A stretch of 51,656 nucleotides of DNA from positions 1-51,656 of the forward strand of contig CAYZCY010000007.1 of NCBI GenBank assembly GCA_964477115.1, read 5' to 3'. Made by a program: the position numbers and the translations under genes. This document shows positions 41,176 to 50,389 of the stretch, one piece after another. Within the stretch, counting starts at the first letter, position 1; each line of letters begins with the position of its first letter. The stretch comes from RGIG3135 sp964477115. GTDB taxonomy: Bacteria > Actinomycetota > Coriobacteriia > Coriobacteriales > Eggerthellaceae. The notes below the pieces were generated by a model. That model was not told the origin of the DNA. It did no database searches and saw nothing but the letters and a program-made list of their open reading frames with translations.

Positions 41176-43887
41176 TTACGCGAGAGCTGCCTGAGCTGCC
41201 GCAAGGCGGGCCACCGGCACGCGATAGGGCGAACAGCTGACATAGTCAAGACCGATTCCGTGGAAGGTCTTGATGGAATCCGGGTCGCCGCCGTGCTCAC
41301 CGCAGACACCGCAAACGATGTCCGGGTTGCCCTCGTGACCAAGCTCAACGCCCATCTTCACCAGCTTGGCAACGCCCTTGTCGACGGTTGCGAAGGGGTT
41401 GTAGGGCAGCAGGCGCTGCTCGAGGTACTGCGGAACGAACTCGCCCTCGACGTCGTCACGGCTGAAGCCGAAGGTGGTCTGAGTGAGGTCGTTGGTGCCA
41501 AAGCTGAAGAAGTCGGCCTTGCCTGCGATCTCGTCGGCGGTCACTGCAGCACGCGGAAGCTCGATCATGGTACCGATCGGGATCTCAAGCTCAATGCCCT
41601 CGGCCTCTGCTACCTCGGCGATGACCTGCTCGGCAACGCCACGAAGCTTAGCAAGCTCGTCAACCACGGAAACCAGCGGGATCATGATCTCGGGCTTGGG
41701 ATCGAGGCCCTCCTTCTTCAGCTGAGCCATAGCGGTGGCGATAGCCTTCACCTGCATGGTGGGAAGAATGGGGTATACGATGCCGAGACGGCAGCCGCGC
41801 ATGCCGAGCATGGGGTTGGCCTCTGCGAAGGAGTCGATCTTCTCCATAAGCTCGCGCTTGTCGGCGATAAGGGCGGCGTCTGCGCCGGTAGCCTCAAGAC
41901 GGGCAATCTCGACGTCGAGCGAACGAGCGCTCTCGAGGAACTCGTGCAGCGGCGGGTCAAGCAGGCGAACGATGACCGGCAGGCCGTCCATGGCCTTGAA
42001 CATGCCGTAGAAGTCGCCAACCTGCGCCTCGAAGAGGTCGGCGATGGCCTTCTGGCGGGTTTCCTCGTCCTCGTTGAGGATGAAGGACTGGATGATCTGC
42101 TTGCGGTCGCCCAGGAACATGTGCTCGGTGCGGCACAGACCGATGCCTGCAGCGCCGAAGTTGCGGGAAAGCTTGGCATCCTCAGGATTGTCGGCATTGG
42201 CGCGAACGCCCAGGGTGCGGAATTCGTCTGCCCACTCGAGGATGGTGTCGAGGTCGCCGGTAAGCTCAGGCATGACAAGCTCGACTGCGCCGAGAACCAC
42301 GATGCCCGTGGTGCCGTCGATGGAGACCATGTCGCCCTCGCGGATGATGATGTCGGTACCGGAAACGATGGCCTGCTTCTTTTCGGCGTCAATCTTAAGA
42401 GCTTCGACGCCGCAAACGCAGGGAGCGCCCATGCCGCGTGCGATAACAGCCGCATGAGAGGTCTTACCACCGTGAGAGGTAAGAATGCCCTCGGCAGCGA
42501 TCATGCCAGCGAGGTCGTCAGGGTTGGTCTCCCAGCGAACGAGCACGCACTTACGGCCGGCCTCAGCAAGGGCCACGGCGTCAGCAGCGCTGAAGACGGC
42601 TTCGCCAACAGCTGCGCCGGGGCTTGCGTTGAGGCCCTTGGCGATGACGTCGTACTTGGCGTTCTTGTCGAACTGCGGGTGGAGAAGCTGATCGAGCTGA
42701 TCGGGGTCAACGCGAAGAACGGCCTCTTCCTTGGAGATCAGGCCCTCCTTCTGCATTTCGATAGCGATGCGAAGGGCTGCTGCTGCGGTACGCTTTCCAA
42801 CGCGAGTCTGCAGCATCCAAAGCTTGCCCTGCTCAATGGTGAACTCGATGTCGCACATGTCGCGGAAGTGGTTCTCGAGAACGACGAAGATGTCTTCGAG
42901 TTCCTGGCCGGCCTGCTCAAGGCCCTCGACGTACTTCAGCTCGGCAATGGGGCTCGTGTTGCGGATGCCGGCAACAACGTCTTCGCCCTGGGCGTTGACG
43001 AGGTAGTCGCCGTAGAATTCCTTTTCGCCGTTAGCGGGGTTGCGGGTGAAAGCAACGCCGGTAGCGGAGGTGTTGCCCTTGTTGCCAAAGACCATGGACT
43101 GAACGTTAACTGCGGTGCCGAGGTCATCGGCAATCTTGTTCTTCTGGCGATACAGGACCGCACGCGGGTTGCCCCAGGAGCCGAAGACCGCCTCGATGGC
43201 AAGCTGCAGCTGCACGGTGGGATCCTGCGGGAACTGGACAAAGCCGTCAACGACGAGCGCCGGGTAGTCGGCAGCGTCAACGTTGTCCTTGAAGATCTGC
43301 TTGAACTCGCCGACGAGCTCCTGCAGGTCCTCAGCGGTGAGGTCGGTGTCGGAAGCCACGCCACGAGCGTTCTTCATGGCGGTGATGGCGTTCTCGAACA
43401 GGTCGCCGTCGAGGTTCATGACGACGTTGGAGAACATCTGGATGAAGCGACGATAAGAGTCCCAGGCAAAGCGGGGATTCTCGGTCTGCTTGATGAGGCC
43501 GTGGATAGACTGGTCGTTGAGGCCGAGGTTGAGAACGGTGTCCATCATGCCGGGCATGGACATAGGTGCGCCAGAGCGAACGGAAACGAGCAGCGGATCG
43601 TCGGAATCGCCGATCTTCTTACCCATACGCTCCTCGAGGTCAGCGCGGTACTGCGCGATCTCGTCGAGGGCGCCCTCAGGCCAGGCGTTGCCCGCGTTGG
43701 AGTACTCCATGCAGGTCTGGCAGGTGATGGTAAATCCCGGAGGAACCGGAAGTCCGATGTTTGCCATCTCGGCGAGGTTTGCACCCTTGCCGCCGAGGAC
43801 GTACTTCATGTCCTTGTTGCCTTCAGTGGCGTTGACGCCTTCGGCATTCTTACCAAATGCGTACACGCGCTTGACTTGATCAGTCAC
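41176..43887 (-). CDS. ppdK: Pyruvate, phosphate dikinase
   Basis: A 903-residue PPi-linked enzyme interconverting pyruvate and phosphoenolpyruvate, used by many anaerobes in glycolysis or gluconeogenesis. In order: ATP-grasp domain (GGKGANLAEM, GLPVPPGF, QKMVFGN-like QSMVFGNKGNTSATGVAFTR), swivelling domain with phospho-His478 in GGKTSHAAV, and PEP-binding barrel (GIGLCRTEHMF, GMRGCRLG, FGTNDLTQTTFGFSRDD). The Thr two residues before the His is the residue regulated by the PPDK regulatory protein, encoded next door. The GTG at 43887 has AAGGAG upstream. An upstream ATG 19 codons earlier is rejected. Confidence 0.97.
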   Translation of the reverse strand: MTDQVKRVYAFGKNAEGVNATEGNKDMKYVLGGKGANLAEMANIGLPVPPGFTITCQTCMEYSNAGNAWPEGALDEIAQYRADLEERMGKKIGDSDDPLLVSVRSGAPMSMPGMMDTVLNLGLNDQSIHGLIKQTENPRFAWDSYRRFIQMFSNVVMNLDGDLFENAITAMKNARGVASDTDLTAEDLQELVGEFKQIFKDNVDAADYPALVVDGFVQFPQDPTVQLQLAIEAVFGSWGNPRAVLYRQKNKIADDLGTAVNVQSMVFGNKGNTSATGVAFTRNPANGEKEFYGDYLVNAQGEDVVAGIRNTSPIAELKYVEGLEQAGQELEDIFVVLENHFRDMCDIEFTIEQGKLWMLQTRVGKRTAAAALRIAIEMQKEGLISKEEAVLRVDPDQLDQLLHPQFDKNAKYDVIAKGLNASPGAAVGEAVFSAADAVALAEAGRKCVLVRWETNPDDLAGMIAAEGILTSHGGKTSHAAVIARGMGAPCVCGVEALKIDAEKKQAIVSGTDIIIREGDMVSIDGTTGIVVLGAVELVMPELTGDLDTILEWADEFRTLGVRANADNPEDAKLSRNFGAAGIGLCRTEHMFLGDRKQIIQSFILNEDEETRQKAIADLFEAQVGDFYGMFKAMDGLPVIVRLLDPPLHEFLESARSLDVEIARLEATGADAALIADKRELMEKIDSFAEANPMLGMRGCRLGIVYPILPTMQVKAIATAMAQLKKEGLDPKPEIMIPLVSVVDELAKLRGVAEQVIAEVAEAEGIELEIPIGTMIELPRAAVTADEIAGKADFFSFGTNDLTQTTFGFSRDDVEGEFVPQYLEQRLLPYNPFATVDKGVAKLVKMGVELGHEGNPDIVCGVCGEHGGDPDSIKTFHGIGLDYVSCSPYRVPVARLAAAQAALA

Positions 43888-43980
43888 CTTTTTCTCCTTA
43901 AAGCATGCACAGTGTGCTTCTCCACCTTTTTGGCACGGGCGCAAATCAACCCATGCCTACAACAGAATCGCGCTTCGGGC

Positions 43981-44067
43981 AAACGACATCGTTTCACGGA
44001 ACACGAAACCAGCAAGGATAATCCTTGTAACAGGGTGATTTTAGCCCAATGGAGAAAAAGGAAAAGG
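43981..44067 (-). promoter_or_regulatory. ppdK promoter with inverted repeats
   Basis: On the minus strand a TTTTCC-17-TAAAAT promoter (-10 at 44038-44043) is predicted. A 15-base palindrome CAAGGATAATCCTTG (44013-44027) covers the expected start of transcription. Further in, AAACG...CGTTT (43981-43994) and GTTTC...GAAAC (43991-44009) are adjoining inverted repeats in the ~140-base leader. Confidence 0.5.
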
Positions 44068-44114
44068 GCAAGTGCGCTGGCAATACACCAAAAGCACCTG
44101 AACGGCTTGCAAAC

Positions 44115-44999
44115 TTAGCTGATATCGTCGCAGAAATCAGGGTGAGAGCGCTCGTAATAGCGCAGGATCTCCTGTGCGGTTTCCTCTACCGCGCGGTTTT
44201 CCGTGTGCACCACGATGCAGCCGAGCTTGCGCATAAGAGCACGGGACTTCTCCAAGTCCTCGTAGACGTACTCGGGATCAGCATAGCGCGGGGCGACGAA
44301 ACTCGCCGACCCTATGCGACGCTTGCGAATGCCGATCAGCACCTCGGCGCTGGTCATCAGGCCGAACAATCGGGTGCGCTCAACCTTGTACACCTCGCTC
44401 GGCGGTTCGGTGGATGGGTCAAGGGGAATGTTGGCGACCTTGTAGCCCTGCTGCGACAGATAGATGGAAAGGGGTGTCTTGGAGGTGCGGGATACGCCGA
44501 TGAGCACGATGTCGGCATCGGTGAGATCCTGCGGGTTGCGCCCGTCGTCATGCGCAATGGTGAACTCCACGGCTTCGATGCGGCGGAAGTAGTTCTCGCC
44601 GATAGCACGAAGACTTCCAGGCTCGCGAAGAGGCTCGATACCCGAAGCGTGAGCGATGGCATCAACCGCAGCGGACATAAGGTCAACGGCGATGACCGAA
44701 GGGTGCTCGGCCAAATATTGCTCGAAAGCGTCGTGAAGGTGAGCGCTGACCAGGGTGTAGAACACAAGGATCTGATCGTTTTGATAGCGCTCGAGGTATT
44801 GCTCGCGGCGCTTGTCGAGAAAGCCGCGGATCGACTCGAAGTCCTTAACGCCCGAAAGCAGGCGAATCTTAGGCTCACTCACCCCGAACTGCACAGCGGC
44901 GGCACGTGCAAGCGCTTGCGCCGTCACGCCCGTGGAGTCACTGACCACGTGAATCGTGGGGACTTCTTTGCGCTGTGCAGACGGAGTGATATCAGTCAT
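44115..44999 (-). CDS. ppsR: PPDK regulatory protein (bifunctional kinase/pyrophosphorylase)
   Basis: A 294-residue DUF299 protein that inactivates pyruvate phosphate dikinase by ADP-dependent phosphorylation of its regulatory Thr and reactivates it by phosphate-dependent dephosphorylation. The P-loop is GVSRTSKT (168-175). The N-terminal HVVSDSTG and the KRRIGS region with NTENRAVEETA-like end are typical. It sits directly upstream of its target ppdK and 15 bases after glyS. A PEP synthase target is unlikely given the neighbour. Confidence 0.94.
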   Translation of the reverse strand: MTDITPSAQRKEVPTIHVVSDSTGVTAQALARAAAVQFGVSEPKIRLLSGVKDFESIRGFLDKRREQYLERYQNDQILVFYTLVSAHLHDAFEQYLAEHPSVIAVDLMSAAVDAIAHASGIEPLREPGSLRAIGENYFRRIEAVEFTIAHDDGRNPQDLTDADIVLIGVSRTSKTPLSIYLSQQGYKVANIPLDPSTEPPSEVYKVERTRLFGLMTSAEVLIGIRKRRIGSASFVAPRYADPEYVYEDLEKSRALMRKLGCIVVHTENRAVEETAQEILRYYERSHPDFCDDIS

Positions 45000-45014
45000 A
45001 GAAGAAGGCCTTCC

Positions 45015-47099
45015 CTACTTTGCCTTCGCCATCTTGCCGAAGTCGGCGACGTTGGCAAACACGGCGACGAAGCGGTTGAGAACCTTCATGCGGTTGGCGC
45101 GAACAGCCAGGTCCTCGTCCATGATCATGGTGCGCTCGAAGAACAGGTCGATCGGAGCGCGCAGGGAGGCAAGCTCGCTCAAGGCGTTTGCGTAGTCATC
45201 AGCCGCAAGCGCTGCCGCAACACGGCTCTCGGCCTGAGTGATGGCGCAGGTGAGCGCATGCTCGATCTCAGAAAGCATGGCCTCGTCGAAGTCGATGCCG
45301 GCGTCAGCGTCACGCAGGTTGTTGGCGCGAGCATAGGCGGTAGCCAGGTCATCGAAGGTCTCAGCCTGACCGGAGCGTGCAGCCTCAAGGGCGCGAACGC
45401 GGGTAATGATGACGGCAGGCTCGTCAGCGCCAGTTGCAAGAACCGCATCAATGGTGTCGGGGGCGTTGCCGCCGTCACGCAGGATGACCTTGGTGCGGGT
45501 GACAAAGAAGTCGACGATCTCAGCACGCACTGCGGCAAGGTCAAACTCCACGCCAGCAGCAGCGTAAGTGGCAAGGGAGGCATCGATGGCATCCGCAAGC
45601 GAAACGGGAAGACCGGCCTCGAGCATGGCAATGATGCCAATGGCGCTGCGACGAAGAGCGAAGGGATCGGAAGAGCCCGTGGGACCCTGGCCTACGGAGA
45701 ACAGGCCGCAGATGGTGTCGATCTTGTCAGCCATTGCCACAACCTTGCCCACGTTGGACTCGGGAAGCTCGTCGCCGGCAAAGCGCGGACGGTAGTGATC
45801 GGAAATCGCCTGGGCAACCTGGTCAGTCTCCCCTGCAGCCTTGGCGTAATAAGAGCCCATGATGCCCTGAACGGCGGTGAACTCAAAGACGGCGCTGGTG
45901 GTCAGGTCAGCCTTGGCCAGATAGCCGGCACGCTTGGCGTCAGCAACATCAGCCTCATCGAGACCCGCTTCAACGGCAAAGTCGCCGGCGAGCTTCTGAA
46001 TGCGCTCGGCCTTGGCGAGCATAGATCCGAGGGACTCCTGGAAGGTCATCTCGGCAAGGCCCTCGACGTAAGCCTCGAGCGGCTTCTTGAGGTCCTCGTC
46101 GTAGAAGAACTTGGCGTCGTAGAGGCGAGCTGCGACAACGCGCTGGTTGCCGTCAATGATGTTGGCTTCATAGGCGGCATCGCCGTTGGAAGTGATGATG
46201 AACTTGTTGGCAAGGGATCCGTCGGCCTGGAACAGCGGGAAGTAGCGCTGATGCACGAGCATGGCGTCAACCGTGATCTCCTTCGGCACGGCAAGGAACA
46301 GCTCGTCGAAGGAGCCGACCATGACGGTGGGATACTCGCAAAGGTTGACGACCTCTTCCATGGTCTTTGCCGGAAGCTCGGAAACCAGGCCCGTCTTCGC
46401 CTCGACCTCAGCAACCTGCTTGCGAATGATGGCCTCGCGCTCGGCTTCGGAGGGCACGACGTAGTTAGCGCGCAGGGTCTCGATCAGCTTGCAAGCGCAG
46501 GGAACCTCGTGAGGACCGGGTGCCAGGAAGCGGTGGCCCCAGGTCATGTTGGTAGCCTCAAGACCGGCAAACTTAACCGGAATAACGGTTTCGCCCAGCA
46601 TGGCGAACAGCCAGCGAACCGGACGGCTGAAGCGATCCTCCAGACTGCCCCAACGCTGGGTCTTCGGCCAGGAGATGGAGGTGATAAGGCTTGCCAGCAG
46701 CTCGGGAAGCAGCTCTGCAGTGCTGCGGGAGGCTACGCTCTTGACAGCGTAGACGTATTCGACACCGTTTTCATCGCGACGCTCGAGAGCGCTTGCATCA
46801 ACACCCTTTCCACGTGCGAAGCCAAGGGCTGCCTTGGTGGGGTTGCCTTCAGCGTCGAAGGCGATCTTGGCGGACGGGCCGCGGAAGACCTCTTCGAAGG
46901 CTTCAGTTGCCTCGGGAACTTCGGTAACTACGACGACGAGACGACGGGGGGTGGTGTACACCTCGATCTCACCGTAGGAGATGTTAGCGGCTGCGAAGGC
47001 GTCACGCACAAGGGTGCCGAGCTGGTTCGTAGCTGCATGCAGGGGAAACGCCGGCAGCTCTTCGGTGCCGATCTCGAAAGCAAGAGTCTTGTTTGCCAT
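45015..47099 (-). CDS. glyS: Glycyl-tRNA synthetase beta subunit
   Basis: A 694-residue subunit of the alpha2-beta2 bacterial glycyl-tRNA synthetase, responsible for tRNA binding. It opens with LAFEIGTEELPAF, has RWLFAMLGETVIPVKFAG and GSYYAKAAGE, and ends in an anticodon-binding helical domain (FFERTMIMDED). The ATG at 47099 has GGAGG upstream and is one base after the glyQ stop. A 53-residue upstream extension is rejected. Confidence 0.97.
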   Translation of the reverse strand: MANKTLAFEIGTEELPAFPLHAATNQLGTLVRDAFAAANISYGEIEVYTTPRRLVVVVTEVPEATEAFEEVFRGPSAKIAFDAEGNPTKAALGFARGKGVDASALERRDENGVEYVYAVKSVASRSTAELLPELLASLITSISWPKTQRWGSLEDRFSRPVRWLFAMLGETVIPVKFAGLEATNMTWGHRFLAPGPHEVPCACKLIETLRANYVVPSEAEREAIIRKQVAEVEAKTGLVSELPAKTMEEVVNLCEYPTVMVGSFDELFLAVPKEITVDAMLVHQRYFPLFQADGSLANKFIITSNGDAAYEANIIDGNQRVVAARLYDAKFFYDEDLKKPLEAYVEGLAEMTFQESLGSMLAKAERIQKLAGDFAVEAGLDEADVADAKRAGYLAKADLTTSAVFEFTAVQGIMGSYYAKAAGETDQVAQAISDHYRPRFAGDELPESNVGKVVAMADKIDTICGLFSVGQGPTGSSDPFALRRSAIGIIAMLEAGLPVSLADAIDASLATYAAAGVEFDLAAVRAEIVDFFVTRTKVILRDGGNAPDTIDAVLATGADEPAVIITRVRALEAARSGQAETFDDLATAYARANNLRDADAGIDFDEAMLSEIEHALTCAITQAESRVAAALAADDYANALSELASLRAPIDLFFERTMIMDEDLAVRANRMKVLNRFVAVFANVADFGKMAKAK

Positions 47100-47100
47100 C

Positions 47101-48042
47101 TTAGGCCTCCTCTCCCTCATCAGCGACCGGTGCCTGGCCCACCACGTGCTCGAGATAGCTTGCGCAGCAAGCCTTGGCGATGGTGCGGACGCGCAGGATG
47201 TAGCCCATGCGCTCGGTCTGGGAAATAACGCCGCGTGCGTCAAGCAGGTTGAACGCATGCGAGCACTTCAGCACGTAGTCATAAGCGGGCAGCGGAAGAC
47301 CGGCTTCGAGGACGCGGTTGCACTCTGCCTCATAGCGGTCGAACTCGCCGAAGAGCAGATCGGTGTCGGCCACCTCGAAGTTGTAGGCCGAGAACTGACG
47401 CTCGTTTTCCAGAAAGACGTCGCCGTAGGTGAACTCGACGCCGTCATCACCGCGAGACCAGATGATGTCATAGACCGAATCAACGCCCTGGATGTACATG
47501 GTCAGACGCTCGAGGCCATAGGTGATCTCAGCGGGAACAGGCTTGCACTCAAAGCCGCCAACCTGCTGGAAGTAGGTGAACTGGGTGACTTCCATGCCGT
47601 CGATCCAGACTTCCCAACCAAGACCCCATGCGCCAAGCGTAGGGCTCTCCCAGTCGTCCTCGACGAAGCGGACGTCGTGCTCGTTCACGTCAATGCCGAT
47701 GGCACCAAGGCTGTCGAGATACAAGTCCAAAACGTTATCGGGCGAAGGCTTCAGCAGCACCTGGTACTGATAGTAGTGCTGAAGGCGGTTGGGGTTCTCA
47801 CCGTAGCGACCGTCGGTGGGACGGCGGCTCGGCTGAACGTAGGCGGTGCGCCAGGTGTCGGGACCGAGCGCCCTCAAGGTAGTTGCGGTATGGAAGGTAC
47901 CCGCACCAACCTCGTTGTCGTACGGCTGCAAAATGACGCAGCCCTGGTCTGCCCAGAAGCGCTGCAGATTCATGATGACGTCTTGGAACGTCGGCGGCAG
48001 GGCTGCTTGCGCGCAATCAGGCGCCTTGTTTTCGGTCGACAT
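47101..48042 (-). CDS. glyQ: Glycyl-tRNA synthetase alpha subunit
   Basis: A 313-residue class II catalytic subunit charging tRNA-Gly. Signatures: FQDVIMNLQRFWADQGCV, PYDNEVGAGTFH, YVQPSRRPTDGRYGENPNR and a C-terminal RARTIAKACC-like VRTIAKACCASYLE. The ATG at 48042 has AAAGGAG upstream, and an ATG 12 codons earlier is rejected. Two identical substrate tRNA-Gly(GCC) genes lie elsewhere in the window. Confidence 0.97.
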   Translation of the reverse strand: MSTENKAPDCAQAALPPTFQDVIMNLQRFWADQGCVILQPYDNEVGAGTFHTATTLRALGPDTWRTAYVQPSRRPTDGRYGENPNRLQHYYQYQVLLKPSPDNVLDLYLDSLGAIGIDVNEHDVRFVEDDWESPTLGAWGLGWEVWIDGMEVTQFTYFQQVGGFECKPVPAEITYGLERLTMYIQGVDSVYDIIWSRGDDGVEFTYGDVFLENERQFSAYNFEVADTDLLFGEFDRYEAECNRVLEAGLPLPAYDYVLKCSHAFNLLDARGVISQTERMGYILRVRTIAKACCASYLEHVVGQAPVADEGEEA

Positions 48043-48071
48043 GACTCTCCTTTGTCTCTTTCCTATGCGAA

Positions 48072-48096
48072 CGCGCACGCTTAGCTTACGTGCGCG
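48072..48096. promoter_or_regulatory. GC-rich hairpin between lepB and glyQ
   Basis: CGCGCACG (48072-48079) pairs with CGTGCGCG (48089-48096) around a nine-base loop, 20 bases before the glyQ ribosome site. There is no T tract, so it is either a weak lepB terminator or a leader structure for glyQS. No T-box features are present in the 78-base gap. Confidence 0.5.
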
Positions 48097-48120
48097 AACT
48101 ACTCAACTCTATTACATCCC

Positions 48121-48693
48121 CTACGACAACAAGCCGATGCTCTCGACTGGCCAATAGGTAAGCACCGCCTTACCGGTAACCGTCGACGCCTTCACCGCGC
48201 CGAAGTAGCGCGAATCCTGCGAGTTGGTCCTGTTGTCTCCCATGACCCAAATGCAACCGTCGGGCACGGTGTAGGGATAGCTAATCGAAGTTCCGAAAGC
48301 CGGTGTAAGGGGATACGACGGCAATCCGTCAGTGTAGGGCTCATCGAGCACCTCGCCATCAACCACCACGCTGCCATCAACAAGATCAACTGTCTGACCG
48401 CCCGTGGCGATGACGCGCTTGATGAGGACACGAGAGGGAATCTCGGGATCTTCGAAGGTGACGATATCACCCGCTTGAGGCTCTTCGAAGTAGTAGCTCA
48501 CCTTCTCGGCGAAAACCATGTCGCCAGTCATGATGGTTCGCTCCATTGAGCCAGAGGGGATCTCATAAGCCTGAAATACGAAGGTACGCAAGCCGAAGGA
48601 CAGCGCTAAGACAAGGGCAACCATGCCCAAGAAGCTCAAGGCGCTGCGGATAAATCCCTTACCTCGGTTATTGGCGTGCTCCCCCGAATACAT
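48121..48693 (-). CDS. lepB: Signal peptidase I
   Basis: A 190-residue membrane protease that removes signal peptides. One N-terminal membrane helix (about 17-37) is followed by the catalytic pair: Ser49 in IPSGSMERT and Lys92 in RVLIKRVIA. The later GDNRTNSQDSRYFGAV box is intact. GGGGGAGG precedes the ATG. It lies between trmD and glyQ. Confidence 0.96.
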   Translation of the reverse strand: MYSGEHANNRGKGFIRSALSFLGMVALVLALSFGLRTFVFQAYEIPSGSMERTIMTGDMVFAEKVSYYFEEPQAGDIVTFEDPEIPSRVLIKRVIATGGQTVDLVDGSVVVDGEVLDEPYTDGLPSYPLTPAFGTSISYPYTVPDGCIWVMGDNRTNSQDSRYFGAVKASTVTGKAVLTYWPVESIGLLS

Positions 48694-48751
48694 GGCCTCC
48701 CCCTTTCTTCGCTCGGCTCAAAATTGACGTACAGGCAGGTATGATAGCGCT

Positions 48752-49579
48752 TTAATCTCCTGCCCCGCTACCCTGCTTCAAAGTATTCAGAAATTTCCGA
48801 TCAGCGGACTCTAGATCGAAAACTTCCAGCAGGTCAGGACGCAGGTCAAAGGTCCTTTTCAGGCTTTGCTCACGACGCCATTTGGCGATGGCTGCATGGT
48901 TTCCCGAAAGCAAGATATCAGGCACCGCTTTACCCCTGAAACTTGCGGGACGCGTGTACTGGGGATACTCCAGCAAACCGCTCGTGAAGCTTTCGTCAAC
49001 CGGGCCGTCTTCAGCACCAAGAACACCGGGGATTTTGCGCACCACCGCGTCGATGACCACCATGCTTGCAAGCTCACCGCTGGTGAGAACGTAGTCACCC
49101 AGCGAGATCACGTGATCAGCCAGGGCATAGGCGCGCTCATCTATGCCCTCGTAGTGACCGCAGATGAACAGCAGACGATCCTCTTGCGCGAGCTCGGTTG
49201 CAAAGGCGTCGTCAAAGGCGCGTCCCTGAGGCGCCAGAAACACCACCTTAGGTATAGGAAGCCCCGCATCGGCATACTGGGGGTAGGGACCTGTCCTCGG
49301 GCAGACGGGCTGCTTGATTTCTGCAGCCGAATCGTCATCACAGGAGGTGATGCCCGCGATATCCTCATAGGCTTCGAAGATGGGCTCGCACTTCATCACA
49401 AGACCAGCGCCTCCGCCATAGGGCGAATCATCCGTCGTGCGATGCCTGTCGTAGGTCCAATCACGCAGGTCATACGCGCAGAACTGAAGGATGCCCTTCT
49501 CCTGCGCGATGCGCATCATCGAGCTACCCATGACGGATTCGTACATATTCGGAAACGTGGAAAGCGTTTCGATGATCAT
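48752..49579 (-). CDS. trmD: tRNA (guanine-N1-)-methyltransferase TrmD
   Basis: A 275-residue SPOUT methyltransferase making m1G37, which prevents frameshifting. It has RDWTYDRHRTTDDSPYGGGAG near the N-terminus and the knotted SAM site (FICGHYEGIDERAY, SLGDYVLTSGELASM). It is about 30 residues longer than E. coli TrmD because of an acidic insert around residues 78-100. It follows rimM by 27 bases. Confidence 0.96.
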   Translation of the reverse strand: MIIETLSTFPNMYESVMGSSMMRIAQEKGILQFCAYDLRDWTYDRHRTTDDSPYGGGAGLVMKCEPIFEAYEDIAGITSCDDDSAAEIKQPVCPRTGPYPQYADAGLPIPKVVFLAPQGRAFDDAFATELAQEDRLLFICGHYEGIDERAYALADHVISLGDYVLTSGELASMVVIDAVVRKIPGVLGAEDGPVDESFTSGLLEYPQYTRPASFRGKAVPDILLSGNHAAIAKWRREQSLKRTFDLRPDLLEVFDLESADRKFLNTLKQGSGAGD

Positions 49580-49606
49580 GCGGCTACCTTTGTGCGTTCA
49601 AACCAA

Positions 49607-50131
49607 CTAGAGATCAAGCAAACCCGGGGCGAGATCCATGAGGATGCACTGCTCCTCTTCGTCTATCTCGACGATAAACTCCTCCACAAGGGGAATAAGC
49701 GCTTCCGACTTACCTTCGCGGGAAACAACCATGAGGGGCTGAAGGGGTCGGTCTTCGATGCAGTCCACCTCTCCGACAAAACCCTGCGTCTGGTCGAACA
49801 CGCGCCAGCCTTCCCAGGTGAGATACTCGGATTCATCCTCGAAGGATTCGAGGTCAAGCTCATCCCTGCGAGCAAGGCAGTGGCAGCCCACCAGGGCCTC
49901 AGCCACTTCCGCATCCCCCACCTGCTTGAAAAACACGATGGCTTCAAAGTCATCGCGGAAACGCAGAGATTCAACCGTAACCCTACGAGGAGCGTCGAGA
50001 ACGGGTGGCACCAAGGCCAGCTCCATGCCCTCAGACAGCAAAAGAGGAAGGCCCGCAGCGCTACGCGCGACGAGCCCTCCATTTAGATTCTTGGTATGCG
50101 CCAACTCGGCGATATCAATCCATTCGCGCAT
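49607..50131 (-). CDS. rimM: Ribosome maturation factor RimM
   Basis: A 174-residue 30S maturation factor that binds S19. It has an N-terminal beta-barrel (about 5-90) and a C-terminal PRC-barrel with LTWEGWRVFDQTQGFVGEV and the acidic end. The ATG overlaps the KH-gene stop as TAATG, showing translational coupling. Order rpsP-KH-rimM-trmD is the standard one. Confidence 0.93.
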   Translation of the reverse strand: MREWIDIAELAHTKNLNGGLVARSAAGLPLLLSEGMELALVPPVLDAPRRVTVESLRFRDDFEAIVFFKQVGDAEVAEALVGCHCLARRDELDLESFEDESEYLTWEGWRVFDQTQGFVGEVDCIEDRPLQPLMVVSREGKSEALIPLVEEFIVEIDEEEQCILMDLAPGLLDL

Positions 50132-50385
50132 TAATCAATGAGCTCCACTTCTACCTGCGCGCCAGAACGAGACGCAGCGGCACGAGCAAGCGTGCGAATA
50201 GCCTTGATAACGCGACCCTGGCGACCGATAACCTTGCCGGCGTCTTCCTCGTTCACACGAATCTCGACGAGAATGGGGCCATCCTCGGTCTCGAAGGCGT
50301 CAATCTCCAGCTCTTCGGGAACCTCAATGAGCGGACGGACAACCGACTCGACGAGACCTGCGAGGTCTTCCGTCAGATCGGTCAT
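50131..50385 (-). CDS. khpA: KH-domain RNA-binding protein (KhpA/YlqC)
   Basis: An 84-residue single KH domain with the RNA-binding GxxG loop in GKVIGRQGRVIKAI. In other Gram-positives KhpA pairs with KhpB to regulate cell elongation and division through RNA. The ATG is four bases after the rpsP stop. The position between rpsP and rimM is conserved. Confidence 0.94.
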   Translation of the reverse strand: MTDLTEDLAGLVESVVRPLIEVPEELEIDAFETEDGPILVEIRVNEEDAGKVIGRQGRVIKAIRTLARAAASRSGAQVEVELID

Positions 50386-50389
50386 GGTC

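Noticed and set aside
43888..43944. Upstream ATG for ppdK
   Set aside because: The GTG at 43887 has AAGGAG, and the extra 19 residues do not resemble the family.
41092..44118. A 1008-codon plus-strand open frame
   Set aside because: It lies antisense to ppdK across its whole length. Its translation is low in aromatic residues and rich in Val, Leu, Gly and Asp, as expected from the complement of a strongly biased gene. No ribosome site or known domain is seen.
44049..47228. A 1059-codon plus-strand open frame
   Set aside because: It is antisense to ppsR and glyS, with the same shadow composition. All recognisable domains are on the minus strand.
47964..48121. T-box riboswitch before glyQS
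   Set aside because: The gap is only 78 bases and has no T-box sequence or specifier structure, only a simple hairpin.
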